DNA of 11,053 nt from JAAYKS01 sp964479435 (GTDB lineage: Bacteria; Bacillota; Clostridia; Saccharofermentanales; UBA5734): contig CAYZME010000063.1 of NCBI GenBank assembly GCA_964479435.1, positions 1-11,053 on the forward strand, written 5' to 3'. A model generated the notes under the pieces. That model saw only the letters and a list, made by a program, of their open reading frames with translations, was not told the origin of the DNA and did no database searches. Position numbers and translations under genes: made by a program. Positions 1 through 10,557 of this stretch are shown here, piece by piece (position 1 is the first letter of the stretch; every line of letters begins with the position of its first letter).

Positions 1-1227
1 CGTCGCGATGTAACGGATCGAGCCGGTGAAAGTCGTCCCCTCCTGCTGAAACTCGACCGGCATGCCGACCGACAATTTCTTGGCTTCACCGCGCCCGACC
101 CGGAACGTCGCCAACAGACGGGCGTCGTCATACACCACAACCGTCGGCGTCTCGGTGTTGCCCAGCCCCAGGTTCAATCCCGTGGACGCCGCCGGCGTCA
201 TTTCCCCGGCGGTCGCGTGGAGCGCGTACACGATCCCGCCAAAGGTCGCGCGGATTTCCGTTACGGCGTTTTCCAACGCCAGCCGCGCGGCTTCTTCGGT
301 TTGCAGGGCTTGTATATGGGTTCCCTGGGCCATGTTCAGCAGCGATTCCAACTGGGTGGACGCCGTGCCCAGACCGCCCATCGATCCCAGCGCCGCCAGC
401 ATCGAGGGATCCATCATCGAGGCGGATACATTCCTTGTCGCGTCCGCCGCGCGCGAAAACACCCGCAGTTCCCCCTCGGCCGCTGTCGTCGACTCAGTCG
501 TTGTAGACACAGTCGTTGTCGACACAGGTGTCGTAGACTCAGTCGTCGGAGACGCAGTGGTCGTGGGCGCGGCAGTGGGTGTGGGCGTGGCAGTGGGTGT
601 GGGCGTGGCCGACGGCACCGTCGGCAAACCGGTCGGGAAAGACGGCAACGTGGGCAGCATCGGCAAAGTCGGCGTTCCGGTCGGCCATTCGATGGATGGG
701 TTCTCCAATCGTTCTTCGATCTCCCGCATCGTCTGCCCGATCTCGTCGAAGGTCTGCATCAAATCCTCGATGCTGGCTTGCACCGCCGCCAATTGCTGCG
801 CGCTTTCCGCTGCCGAAGCGGCCGTGGCGGCCTGCAATTCCTGCATGGCGCGGGTCGAATCGGCCAAAGCCGCCGCGGTTTTTTCGCTGAGCGCGACCGC
901 GTCGTCGTACGCCTGCTGCAAAGGTTGCGTATCAAATGTCACCAGCAGCTGCCCCGCGGTCACACGCTCCCCTTTTTGGACGTGTACGGTTTTGACCCAT
1001 TGCCCGGGGACGGTCTCCTCCTGGATCCGGCTGGGTTGGATATCCGTCGTCACATTGAGATAAGAGATCACATCGCCCATCGTCACTTCGCCGACGCGGA
1101 CTTCCGGGAGCCGGTCCCGGCGGCCGGCATACACCGTATAGCCGGTGACAGCCAACAGGAGGACTAAAAAAGCCGCCATTCCGCGACGAAAAGAGCGTGC
1201 GCGACGTGTGATGTTTTTGGGTTTCAT
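1..1227 (-). CDS. HlyD/MacA/YknX-family efflux adaptor (membrane fusion) protein, 3' end cut by window
   Basis: Open reading frame of 409 codons from an ATG at 1227, still open at base 1. GGAGG at 1241-1237 lies 9 nt before the ATG and fixes the start. The protein has a basic N-terminus and one membrane anchor (about residues 17-34). The first half of a biotinyl/lipoyl-type domain follows (about 66-100, with VQKGERVTAGQLLVTFD). Next come an Ala/Gln-rich helix (about 103-176), a Pro/Thr/Ser-rich stretch (about 177-249), a Met/Gly-rich stretch (268-287) and a return helix (291-325). The second lipoyl half (FGGIVYAL, 329-336) and the start of the beta-barrel domain (LLATFRVGRGEAKKLSVGMPV) complete the visible part. 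This order is that of membrane fusion proteins working with ABC exporters of the MacB/YknYZ type. In a Gram-positive it would sit outside the membrane, anchored by its N-terminus. The partner ATPase and permease are probably downstream, beyond base 1. The exported substrate cannot be told. Confidence 0.85.
   Translation of the reverse strand, partial: MKPKNITRRARSFRRGMAAFLVLLLAVTGYTVYAGRRDRLPEVRVGEVTMGDVISYLNVTTDIQPSRIQEETVPGQWVKTVHVQKGERVTAGQLLVTFDTQPLQQAYDDAVALSEKTAAALADSTRAMQELQAATAASAAESAQQLAAVQASIEDLMQTFDEIGQTMREIEERLENPSIEWPTGTPTLPMLPTLPSFPTGLPTVPSATPTPTATPTPTAAPTTTASPTTESTTPVSTTTVSTTTESTTAAEGELRVFSRAADATRNVSASMMDPSMLAALGSMGGLGTASTQLESLLNMAQGTHIQALQTEEAARLALENAVTEIRATFGGIVYALHATAGEMTPAASTGLNLGLGNTETPTVVVYDDARLLATFRVGRGEAKKLSVGMPVEFQQEGTTFTGSIRYIAT
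484..684 (-). repeat. Low-complexity Pro/Thr/Ser-coding region with short tandem repeats
   Basis: This stretch encodes about residues 182-248 of the adaptor protein. It moves from a PTLP-like part through a TPTPTA part to two VSTTT units and two EST-type units. At DNA level an 18-bp unit (GCAGTGGGTGTGGGCGTG on the plus strand) occurs twice, perfectly and head to tail, at 572-589 and 590-607. A degenerate 15-bp period follows at 484-548. Such repeats are prone to slippage, so the length may vary between strains. Confidence 0.8.
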
Positions 1228-1255
1228 AGACTGATTCCTCCGTTCGTGCCTTCCC

Positions 1256-1264
1256 ATTCTAACA
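1256..1264 (-). promoter_or_regulatory. Probable extended -10 promoter of the adaptor gene
   Basis: On the minus strand the sequence reads TGTTAGAAT, an extended -10 (TGn followed by TAGAAT, 5 of 6 to TATAAT). No good -35 is visible 16-18 bp upstream, which is tolerable for an extended -10. Transcription would begin near 1249, about 20 nt before the ATG, leaving room for the GGAGG site only. Confidence 0.45.
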
Positions 1265-1325
1265 CGTGCGGAAATGCGGGGCACCGATGCGGTCCGGCGA
1301 GGTGGCGTGTCGTCACGGCGGCGGT

Positions 1326-1346
1326 TATAATGCCGGCAAGAGGTGA
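1326..1346 (+). promoter_or_regulatory. Possible -10 (TATAAT) and ribosome binding site of the methyltransferase gene
   Basis: A perfect TATAAT lies at 1326-1331, but the -35 region around 1303-1308 (TGGCGT) is poor. AGAGGTGA at 1339-1346 is a good Shine-Dalgarno sequence, ending 5 nt before the ATG at 1352. If this -10 is used, the start would fall near 1338 and the leader would be only about 14 nt. The Shine-Dalgarno call is firm; the promoter call is weak. Confidence 0.4.
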
Positions 1347-1351
1347 TCAAC

Positions 1352-2650
1352 ATGCTGCGGAAAGATTTTGCCAAACTCATCGAGGCCCGCCCCTTGTTGC
1401 TGGACGGCGCGACCGGCACGTGGTTGCAGGCGCAGGGTATGCCGGCGGGTGTCTGCCCCGAGACGTGGGCGCTCGCGCACCGCCCGCTGTTGTTCGATAT
1501 GCACCGCGCGTACTTTCTCGCCGGTGCCCACATCGCCGTGACCTGCACATTTGGCGCCAATGAGATCAAGCTGGGACATTTTGGCATCGGGCCCGAGCGC
1601 GTCGAGGCGCTCAACCGCGATCTGGCCCGCGTGGCCGTGGCCGCACGGGACGCGGCTCTGGGCGCGGGCGCGGATGGCACGCAGCCGCTGCTGGTGTCGG
1701 GAGACATCGGACCGACGGGCCGTTTTCTCCTGCCGGCCGGCGACCTGTCCGCTGACGATCTGGTCGCGGTCTACCGCCGGCAGGTGCGGGGATTGCTGGC
1801 CGGCGGCGTCGACTTATTTTCCATCGAAACGATGATGGACCTGGGGCAAGCGCGCGCCGCGCTGCGCGCGATCCGCGCGGAATGTGACCTGCCGGTTCTG
1901 GTGACGCTGACTTTTGACCCGGGTGGAAAAACCTTGTCCGGCGATGATCCCGCCGCCGCCGCGATCGCCTTGGCGGCGGCGGGGGCGGACGGGTTTGGCG
2001 CCAATTGCTCGACCGGGCCCGCGGATATGGGCCGGGTGCTGGCGACCCTGCAGGATATGGCGACTGTGCCGGTCATTTGCAAACCGAACGCCGGCATGCC
2101 GCGCGTCGAGGATGGCCGCACCGTTTTTGATATGGATCCCGACACGTTTGCCGCGCAATTGCTGCCCTTTGTGCGCTCGGGGTTGTGCCGTCTGGTCGGA
2201 GGCTGCTGCGGCACCACCCCCGAGCACATCGCGGTGCTGGCGCGGAGCCTCCGCGCCATGCCGCCGTCGCCGGCATCGCAGTCGGCGACCGTGCCGGCTG
2301 CCCAGCCCCCCCGGCTGGCCTCCTCACGCGTGGTTGTGGACGCCCCGCCTGTCGCGTCGCTGACGTTTCACCCGGTCGACGATGTGGCACAGTTGCAGGA
2401 TCTGGTGATGGACGCCATGGAGGACGAAGAGCCCGTGATCGGCCTCGATTTCACCTCGCTGGGGGCGCGGCCGGATCTGGCGGCGCTTGCCGAGGCGTTG
2501 GCCTGGGCGCAATTGTCTTGCGCGACGCCGCTGGTGTTCCGCAGCGAGGACGCCGAGGTCTTGCGCACACTGACCGACGTCTATTCCGGGCGGGCCGGGG
2601 TTGTCACCCGGCTCCCGCAAGACTTTGGCGGCGCTTTGCGGCTGACTTGA
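1352..2650 (+). CDS. Homocysteine S-methyltransferase family protein (MetH N-terminal module-like) with degenerate C-terminal pterin-domain remnant
   Basis: The product is 432 residues from ATG 1352. A GTG at 1343 is in frame but lies inside the Shine-Dalgarno sequence, so I prefer the ATG. Residues 1-300 form a homocysteine S-methyltransferase barrel: LLLDGATGTWLQ (15-26), TCTFGANEIKLG (64-75), SGDIGPTG (116-123), GANCSTGP (216-223) and GGCCGTTPEH (283-292). Cys219, Cys285 and Cys286 match the three zinc ligands that activate homocysteine thiolate in this family, so it probably makes methionine from homocysteine. A Pro/Ala-rich linker (about 303-321) leads to a last segment of about 100 residues that resembles the opening of the MetH pterin-binding domain (compare TPLVFRSEDAEVLRTLTDVY with the family's PLxIDSSxxxVLExxLxxY). 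That segment is short and lacks the acidic residue. No cobalamin-binding or reactivation module is present, so the methyl donor is unknown. The gene stands alone, divergent from the adaptor gene and convergent with rpoC. Confidence 0.85.
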   Translation: MLRKDFAKLIEARPLLLDGATGTWLQAQGMPAGVCPETWALAHRPLLFDMHRAYFLAGAHIAVTCTFGANEIKLGHFGIGPERVEALNRDLARVAVAARDAALGAGADGTQPLLVSGDIGPTGRFLLPAGDLSADDLVAVYRRQVRGLLAGGVDLFSIETMMDLGQARAALRAIRAECDLPVLVTLTFDPGGKTLSGDDPAAAAIALAAAGADGFGANCSTGPADMGRVLATLQDMATVPVICKPNAGMPRVEDGRTVFDMDPDTFAAQLLPFVRSGLCRLVGGCCGTTPEHIAVLARSLRAMPPSPASQSATVPAAQPPRLASSRVVVDAPPVASLTFHPVDDVAQLQDLVMDAMEDEEPVIGLDFTSLGARPDLAALAEALAWAQLSCATPLVFRSEDAEVLRTLTDVYSGRAGVVTRLPQDFGGALRLT

Positions 2651-2680
2651 GCGCGAACGGAACCGGACTGTGATAAAAGA

Positions 2681-2718
2681 AAACGCCCGGTGGGTTCAAC
2701 CGCACCGGGCGTTTATTT
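2681..2718. terminator. Bidirectional intrinsic terminator between the methyltransferase gene and rpoC
   Basis: Perfect 12-bp inverted repeat: AAACGCCCGGTG at 2681-2692 and CACCGGGCGTTT at 2703-2714, with a 10-nt loop. On the plus strand it is followed by T-rich sequence (TTTATTTT). On the minus strand the complement of 2671-2680 gives a similar T-rich tail (TCTTTTATCA). It lies 31 bp after the methyltransferase stop and about 30 bp after the rpoC stop, and so serves both convergent genes. Confidence 0.9.
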
Positions 2719-2746
2719 TCAGGCTTTTTCTGGGCGGGTGATCGCG

Positions 2747-6327
<3,581 letters not shown>

Positions 6328-6331
<4 letters not shown>

Positions 6332-9300
6332 AGATTGTCATCCTCGCCTTCTTGATCGACGGCGTTTTCATCGCCTTGCGGGTCGGACGCGACGTCCGCG
6401 AAATCCTCCCCGTCTTCTCCCTGCTCCTCTTCGTCGTCGGTGGGGACGACTTCAACTTCGATGCCGTTGGCGTCGAAGCGAACCTCGGTAAAGCCGGGAA
6501 CCAGGAAATCCGATTCGTCGGCGGGCAATTCACCAAACAGGTCGGCGGGCCGCAGGGATTCACCGTCGTAGTCGGCCGCGTCGTGATCGTCATCGACCGA
6601 CTCTTTGATATCGATCATGCTGTTGTCGCCGGTGTACACACGGACGTCCAACGCCAGGCTTTGCAGCTCCTTGACCAGAACCTTGAAGGATTCCGGAACA
6701 CCGGATTCGGGTACGTTCTCCCCTTTTACGATGGCTTCGTAGGTCTTGGTCCGGCCGGTGATGTCGTCGGACTTGACCGTCAAAATCTCCTGGAGCGTAT
6801 AGGACGCGCCGTACGCCTCGAGTGCCCAAACCTCCATTTCGCCGAATCGCTGTCCGCCGAACTGGGCTTTGCCGCCGAGCGGCTGCTGGGTGACCAGCGA
6901 GTAGGGGCCAATCGAGCGGGCGTGGATTTTGTCATCGACCAGGTGCAGCAATTTGAGGTAGTACATGATGCCGATCGTCACTTTGTTTTCGAACCGGTCA
7001 CCGGTACGGCCGTCGTACAGAACCGTTTTGCCGTCGTCATCCAGCTCCGCCAGGCGGAAAGCCTCGATGACATCCTCTTCGGTCGCGCCGTCAAAGACCG
7101 GCGTGGCGACCTTCCAGCCCAGCAGTTTGGCCGTGCGGCCCAGGTGGACTTCCAGCAACTGGCCGATGTTCATACGCGAGGGCACGCCCAGCGGGTTGAG
7201 AACAATGTCCAAGGGTGTGCCGTCGGCGAGGAACGGCATGTCCTCGACCGGCAAAATCCGCGATACGACGCCTTTGTTGCCGTGACGGCCGGCCATTTTG
7301 TCGCCGACGGAAATTTTGCGTTTTTGCGCGATGTAGACGCGCACCAATTTGTTGACGCCGTGCTTGAGCTCGTCGTTGTTCTCACGGGTAAAGGTTTTGA
7401 CATCGACGACGATCCCGGACTCACCGTGTGGGACGCGGACGGAGGTGTCACGCACTTCGCGGATTTTCTCCCCGAAGATCGCGCGATACAAACGCTCCTC
7501 CGCGGTCAGCTCCGTCTCACCTTTGGGTGTCACTTTGCCGACGATGATGTCGCCCGAGCGCACCTCGGCGCCGATGCGGATGACACCGGTTTCGTCGAGG
7601 TCTTTAAGCGCTTCGTCGCCGACGTTGGGAATCTCACGCGTGATTTCCTCGGGACCGAGTTTGGTATCGCGCGCTTCGCACTCATATTCTTCGATGTGAA
7701 TCGAGGTGTACACGTCGTCCCACACCAGCCGTTCGCTGATCAGAACCGCGTCCTCGTAGTTGTAGCCTTCCCATGTCATGAAGCCGATCAGGACGTTCTT
7801 GCCCAGAGCGATTTCGCCGTTTTCCGTCGAAGGGCCGTCGGCGATGATGTCGCCGGCCCGGACCTGATCGCCGACGCGAACCAGCGGCCGCTGGTTGATA
7901 CACGTGCCCTGGTTGGAGCGGATGTACTTGACCAGACTGTACGTGTCGCGGGTCAAGCGGTCCACGCGCACGATAATTTTGCGCGAGCTGACAAATTCGA
8001 CCACGCCGTCGCGTTTGGCCACTTTGCACACGCCCGAGTCTTTGGCGGTGCGGTGCTCCATACCGGTGCCGATGATCGGCGCTTCCGGCTGGATCAACGG
8101 CACGGCCTGCCGCTGCATGTTGGAACCCATCAGCGCGCGGTTTGCGTCGTCATTGCCCAGGAAAGGGATGAGCGCGGTGGCGACCGACACCAATTGTTTG
8201 GGTGAGACGTCCATCAGGTCAACCTGAGACGGCTCACGCTCGATAAACTTGTCCAGATAGCGGCACACCACGCGTTTTTGCACAAAGCGGTTCTCTTCGT
8301 CCAAAGGCTCATTGGCCTGCGCGATATAATAGTAATCTTCTTCGTCGGCGGTCATATAGCGGACTTCGTCGGTCACCACCCCGTTTACTTTGTCGTACAC
8401 GCGGTAGGGGGTTTCGAGGAAACCGTATTTGTTGACCCGCGCGTACGTGGCAAGCGAGTTGATCAGGCCGATGTTGGGTCCTTCCGGCGTCTCGATCGGG
8501 CACATACGGCCGTAGTGCGAGGCGTGGACGTCGCGCACTTCAAAGTTGGCGCGGTCGCGGCTCAGGCCGCCCGGGCCCAACGCCGACAGACGGCGCTTCT
8601 GTGTCAGCTCAGCCAGCGGGTTGGGCTGATCCATAAACTGGGATAATTGGCTGGAGCCGAAGAATTCTTTGATCGCGGCGCTGACCGGGCGGGTGTTGAC
8701 CAGCTGCTGCGGCGTCGCCGTCAGCATGTCCGTGGTCCCCATCCGTTCGCGCACGACGCGTTCCATCCGCGCGAAGCCGACGCGAATCTGGTTCTGCAGC
8801 AATTCGCCCACCGAGCGGATGCGGCGATTGCCCAGGTGATCGATGTCGTCGGTCGAGCCGATCCCGTATGGCAAGCCGATCATATAGCTGACCGAGGCGA
8901 CGATGTCCTCGACCGTCAAATGCTTGGGCATCAGGTCGGAGACGCGGGCGCGCAGCAGGTCACGCAGGGTTTCGGCAGGGTCTTTGGACGCTTTGGCTTC
9001 GGCCATGATCTCTTTGAGGACCGGGATGCGGACGCGTTCCGTGATCCCCAGGGACGCGAGATCCAGACCCTCGATATGGGCCGGGTCCATGCTGGCGGTG
9101 ATGAACTCCGCCGCGTCGACCCGGTTGTTGCCGATGATCTTGATGGGCTCGTCCAACGTCGTGACGGTGTTGCCGGTGACAATCACCGGGTGCACCCATA
9201 CCTCATTGACACTGGATGCCTGGATCGCTTGCGCGATGTCCGCGGTAATGGTCTCGCCTGCGACCACCACGATCTCACCGTTGGCGTCGACGACGGTCTC

Positions 9301-10179
9301 CGCGGCCCGATGCCCGACCAGGCGCGTGGCCAGGGCCAGTTTCTTATTCAACTTATAGATGCCAAAGCGGCCCAAGTCATAGCGCTTGGCGTCAAAGAAC
9401 ATATTGTTCAGCAGGGTTTCCGCGCCTTCGACCGACACGGGCTCACCCGGGCGCAATTTGCGGTACAGTTCCTGCAAGCCTTCTTCACGTGTGCGGCAGA
9501 TGTCTTTGCCCAATGTGGCGTTGAGGATGGCGGACTCGCCAAATAACGCGAGAATTTCTTCGTCCGTGCCAAAGCCCAAGCTGCGCAACAAAACGGTGAG
9601 ATGGAATTTACGCGTGCGGTCGACGCGAACCCACAACAAATCGTTGGCGTCGGTCTCGTATTCGAGCCACGCGCCGCGATTGGGGATGATTTGCGAATTG
9701 TAAAGCTGTTTGTCGCCTTTGTCCTCGCCGGGGGTAAAATACGCGCCGGGAGAGCGAACCAGCTGACTGATGATGACGCGCTCGGCTCCGTTGATGATAA
9801 ACGTGCCGGTGTCGGTCATGATGGGAAATTCACCGATATAAATCGACTGGTCCTTGATGATGTCGTCTCGCTTATTATGGAAACGAACTTTTACTTTGAG
9901 CGGAGCGGCATAGTTGGAATCGCGCTCTTTGCATTCTTCGATCGAATAGGTCGGCGCGCCGATATCGAATTCTTTGTCGATAAAGGAAAGCTCAATCTCA
10001 CCGGAAAAATCCCGGATCGGCGAGACGTCGCGCAGGACCTCCATCAATCCCTCGTCGAGGAACCACTGGTAAGAGCGCTTCTGGATCTCGATCAAATCGG
10101 GGATATCGACGACTTCGTCGATCTTGGAGAAAGACATCCTTTCGGTTCTTCCCAGTTGGATCTTGACGGGACGCACCAT
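6328..10179 (-). CDS. rpoB: DNA-directed RNA polymerase subunit beta
   Basis: The product is 1283 residues. It is the second large catalytic subunit, forming the other pincer of the cleft and the rifampicin pocket. Landmarks: LIEIQKRSYQWFLDEGL (29-45); FPIMTDTGTFIINGAERVI (118-136); rifampicin region around 508-534 (SSQLSQFMDQPNPLAEL, then TQKRRLSALGPGG); IETPEGPNIGLINSL shortly after; TWEGYNYEDAVLISERL; the active-site segment VGDKMAGRHGNKGV near 958-971; and GGQRFGEMEVWALEAYGA near 1107-1124. From about residue 1185 the protein runs into a 99-residue tail with 37 Asp/Glu and only three Lys/Arg, an extension common in Bacillota RpoB though long here. The start MVRPVK is supported by GAGGTG at 10192-10187, 7 nt before the ATG. 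Position 527 (E. coli 526) is Gln (CAG) instead of the usual His. rpoC follows with a 4-bp overlap. No rplL gene lies upstream. Confidence 0.98.
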
Positions 10180-10183
10180 GAAA

Positions 10184-10192
10184 GATCACCTC
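10184..10192 (-). promoter_or_regulatory. Ribosome binding site of rpoB
   Basis: The minus strand reads GAGGTGATC here, with GAGGTG 7 nt before the ATG at 10179. It decides the start over the in-frame ATG 14 codons further in (MSFSKI). An inverted repeat at 10200-10214 lies only 7 nt upstream of GAGGTG. Confidence 0.85.
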
Positions 10193-10199
10193 ACGTATA

Positions 10200-10214
10200 G
10201 TCGGCGCAGCCGAC
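10200..10214. repeat. Perfect 6-bp inverted repeat next to the rpoB ribosome binding site
   Basis: GTCGGC and GCCGAC are separated by 3 nt. In the mRNA this would form a compact GC-rich hairpin ending 7 nt before GAGGTG. It could influence ribosome access, but the energy was not calculated. Confidence 0.6.
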
Positions 10215-10358
10215 GGTTTGAATCTGTGGTCGCACACCCATGCCTGGAACCAGATGTGTGCCGTCGATTCGAATGCGGATGCATCACTGTCCAGGTACAA
10301 AAACAGGGGATGTGAACGCATATACGGCGGATAGGCGAAAACATCCCACGTTACAACA

Positions 10359-10374
10359 GCTAGAGTATTCTAGC
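10359..10374. promoter_or_regulatory. Operator-like inverted repeat over the rpoBC -10 element
   Basis: GCTAGA at 10359-10364 and TCTAGC at 10369-10374 form a perfect 6-bp dyad with a 4-bp centre (GTAT). It covers the whole -10 element and reaches the predicted start site, a position where a bound protein would block polymerase. It may also be chance, since TAGAAT supplies part of the right arm. Confidence 0.4.
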
Positions 10375-10395
10375 ACCGGTCCAGGGGTGTGTCAA
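10367..10395 (-). promoter_or_regulatory. Sigma-A type promoter of rpoBC
   Basis: On the minus strand, a perfect -35 TTGACA (10395-10390), a 17-bp spacer and a -10 TAGAAT (10372-10367, 5 of 6). Transcription would begin near 10360. This is the best promoter in the window and suits a highly expressed gene pair. It means rpoBC need not be read from upstream genes. Confidence 0.85.
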
Positions 10396-10480
10396 ACCAT
10401 TTCGCACAGCAAAAAGAGAGAAAAACGCGGCGCATTTTTCCCTTTTTTGTATTACTTTTGTTTTCGATTGTGCTTTTTTC
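10396..10480. other. A/T-tract zone upstream of the rpoBC promoter
   Basis: In otherwise GC-rich DNA this stretch holds repeated A and T runs (for example AAAAAGAGAGAAAAA at 10411-10425, TTTTTCCCTTTTTT at 10435-10448 and TTTTTT at 10473-10478). Lying just upstream of the -35, it could act as an UP element for the polymerase alpha subunits, as curved DNA, or partly as a terminator for the gene upstream. Confidence 0.45.
10421..10439 (-). terminator. Possible intrinsic terminator after the foldase gene
   Basis: The minus strand reads AAAAATGC-GCC-GCGTTTTT: an 8-bp stem with one wobble pair and a 3-nt loop, ending in T5 and followed by CTCTCTTTTT. It lies about 120 nt beyond the foldase stop and before the rpoB -35, so it could separate the two transcripts. 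The stem is A/T-heavy and weak. Confidence 0.35.
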
Positions 10481-10502
10481 AGTCTCTGTTCGCTCCTCTG
10501 CG

Positions 10503-10534
10503 CGCCGCGCCCCACTTCGCGATCGCGCGCGGCG
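10503..10534. repeat. GC-only inverted repeat in the 3' region of the foldase gene
   Basis: CGCCGCGC at 10503-10510 pairs with GCGCGGCG at 10527-10534. The loop contains the palindrome GCGATCGC (10519-10526). It lies about 25 nt beyond the foldase stop codon. No T-run follows directly on either strand, so I do not call it an intrinsic terminator. It could protect the mRNA end or slow polymerase. Confidence 0.5.
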
Positions 10535-10557
10535 GCAATGTGCGGTCGTGTCGCGCG

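Larger units (their letters stand above)
10180..10360 (-). promoter_or_regulatory. rpoBC 5' leader, about 180 nt, with several possible stem-loops
   Basis: This non-coding stretch runs from the predicted transcription start (about 10360) to the rpoB ATG. Pairings visible by eye: GGGATGT (10347-10341) with ACATCCC (10313-10307); CGACGG (10266-10261) with CCGTCG (10216-10211), enclosing CACAC (10260-10256) with GTGTG (10237-10233); and a tight hairpin GTCGGC-TGC-GCCGAC at 10214-10200 next to the ribosome binding site. The last hairpin and the CGACGG pairing share bases 10211-10214, so they exclude each other. I do not recognise a T-box, S-box or other known riboswitch. A reading frame starting at ATG 10321 runs through the leader into rpoB out of frame, but has no ribosome binding site and is not annotated. 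Confidence 0.45.

Noticed and set aside
484..607. Possible CRISPR-like or integration repeats
   Set aside because: The repeats are short, contiguous, without spacers, and in frame with a Pro/Thr-rich protein segment.
62..1167. Overlapping plus-strand frames of about 300 codons opposite the adaptor gene
   Set aside because: Products are Arg/Gly- or Ser/Val-rich low complexity. The minus-strand frame gives a coherent adaptor protein with a membrane anchor and a ribosome binding site.
1343..1345. GTG start for the methyltransferase, three codons earlier
   Set aside because: It is part of the Shine-Dalgarno sequence AGAGGTGA itself; the ATG at 1352 has correct spacing.
2681..2714. Inverted repeat as a transposon end or attachment site
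   Set aside because: A stem flanked by T-runs on both strands between convergent genes is fully explained as a bidirectional terminator.
6352..8205. 617-codon open frame on the plus strand, antisense to rpoB
   Set aside because: Same explanation: the complementary frame of a strongly biased highly expressed gene. It has no domain, no promoter and no ribosome binding site that I could support.
9998..10321. Leader-peptide-like frame (MRSHPLFLYLDSDAS...) through the rpoB leader
   Set aside because: No Shine-Dalgarno sequence before the ATG, and it continues far into rpoB in another frame with no repeated regulatory codons.
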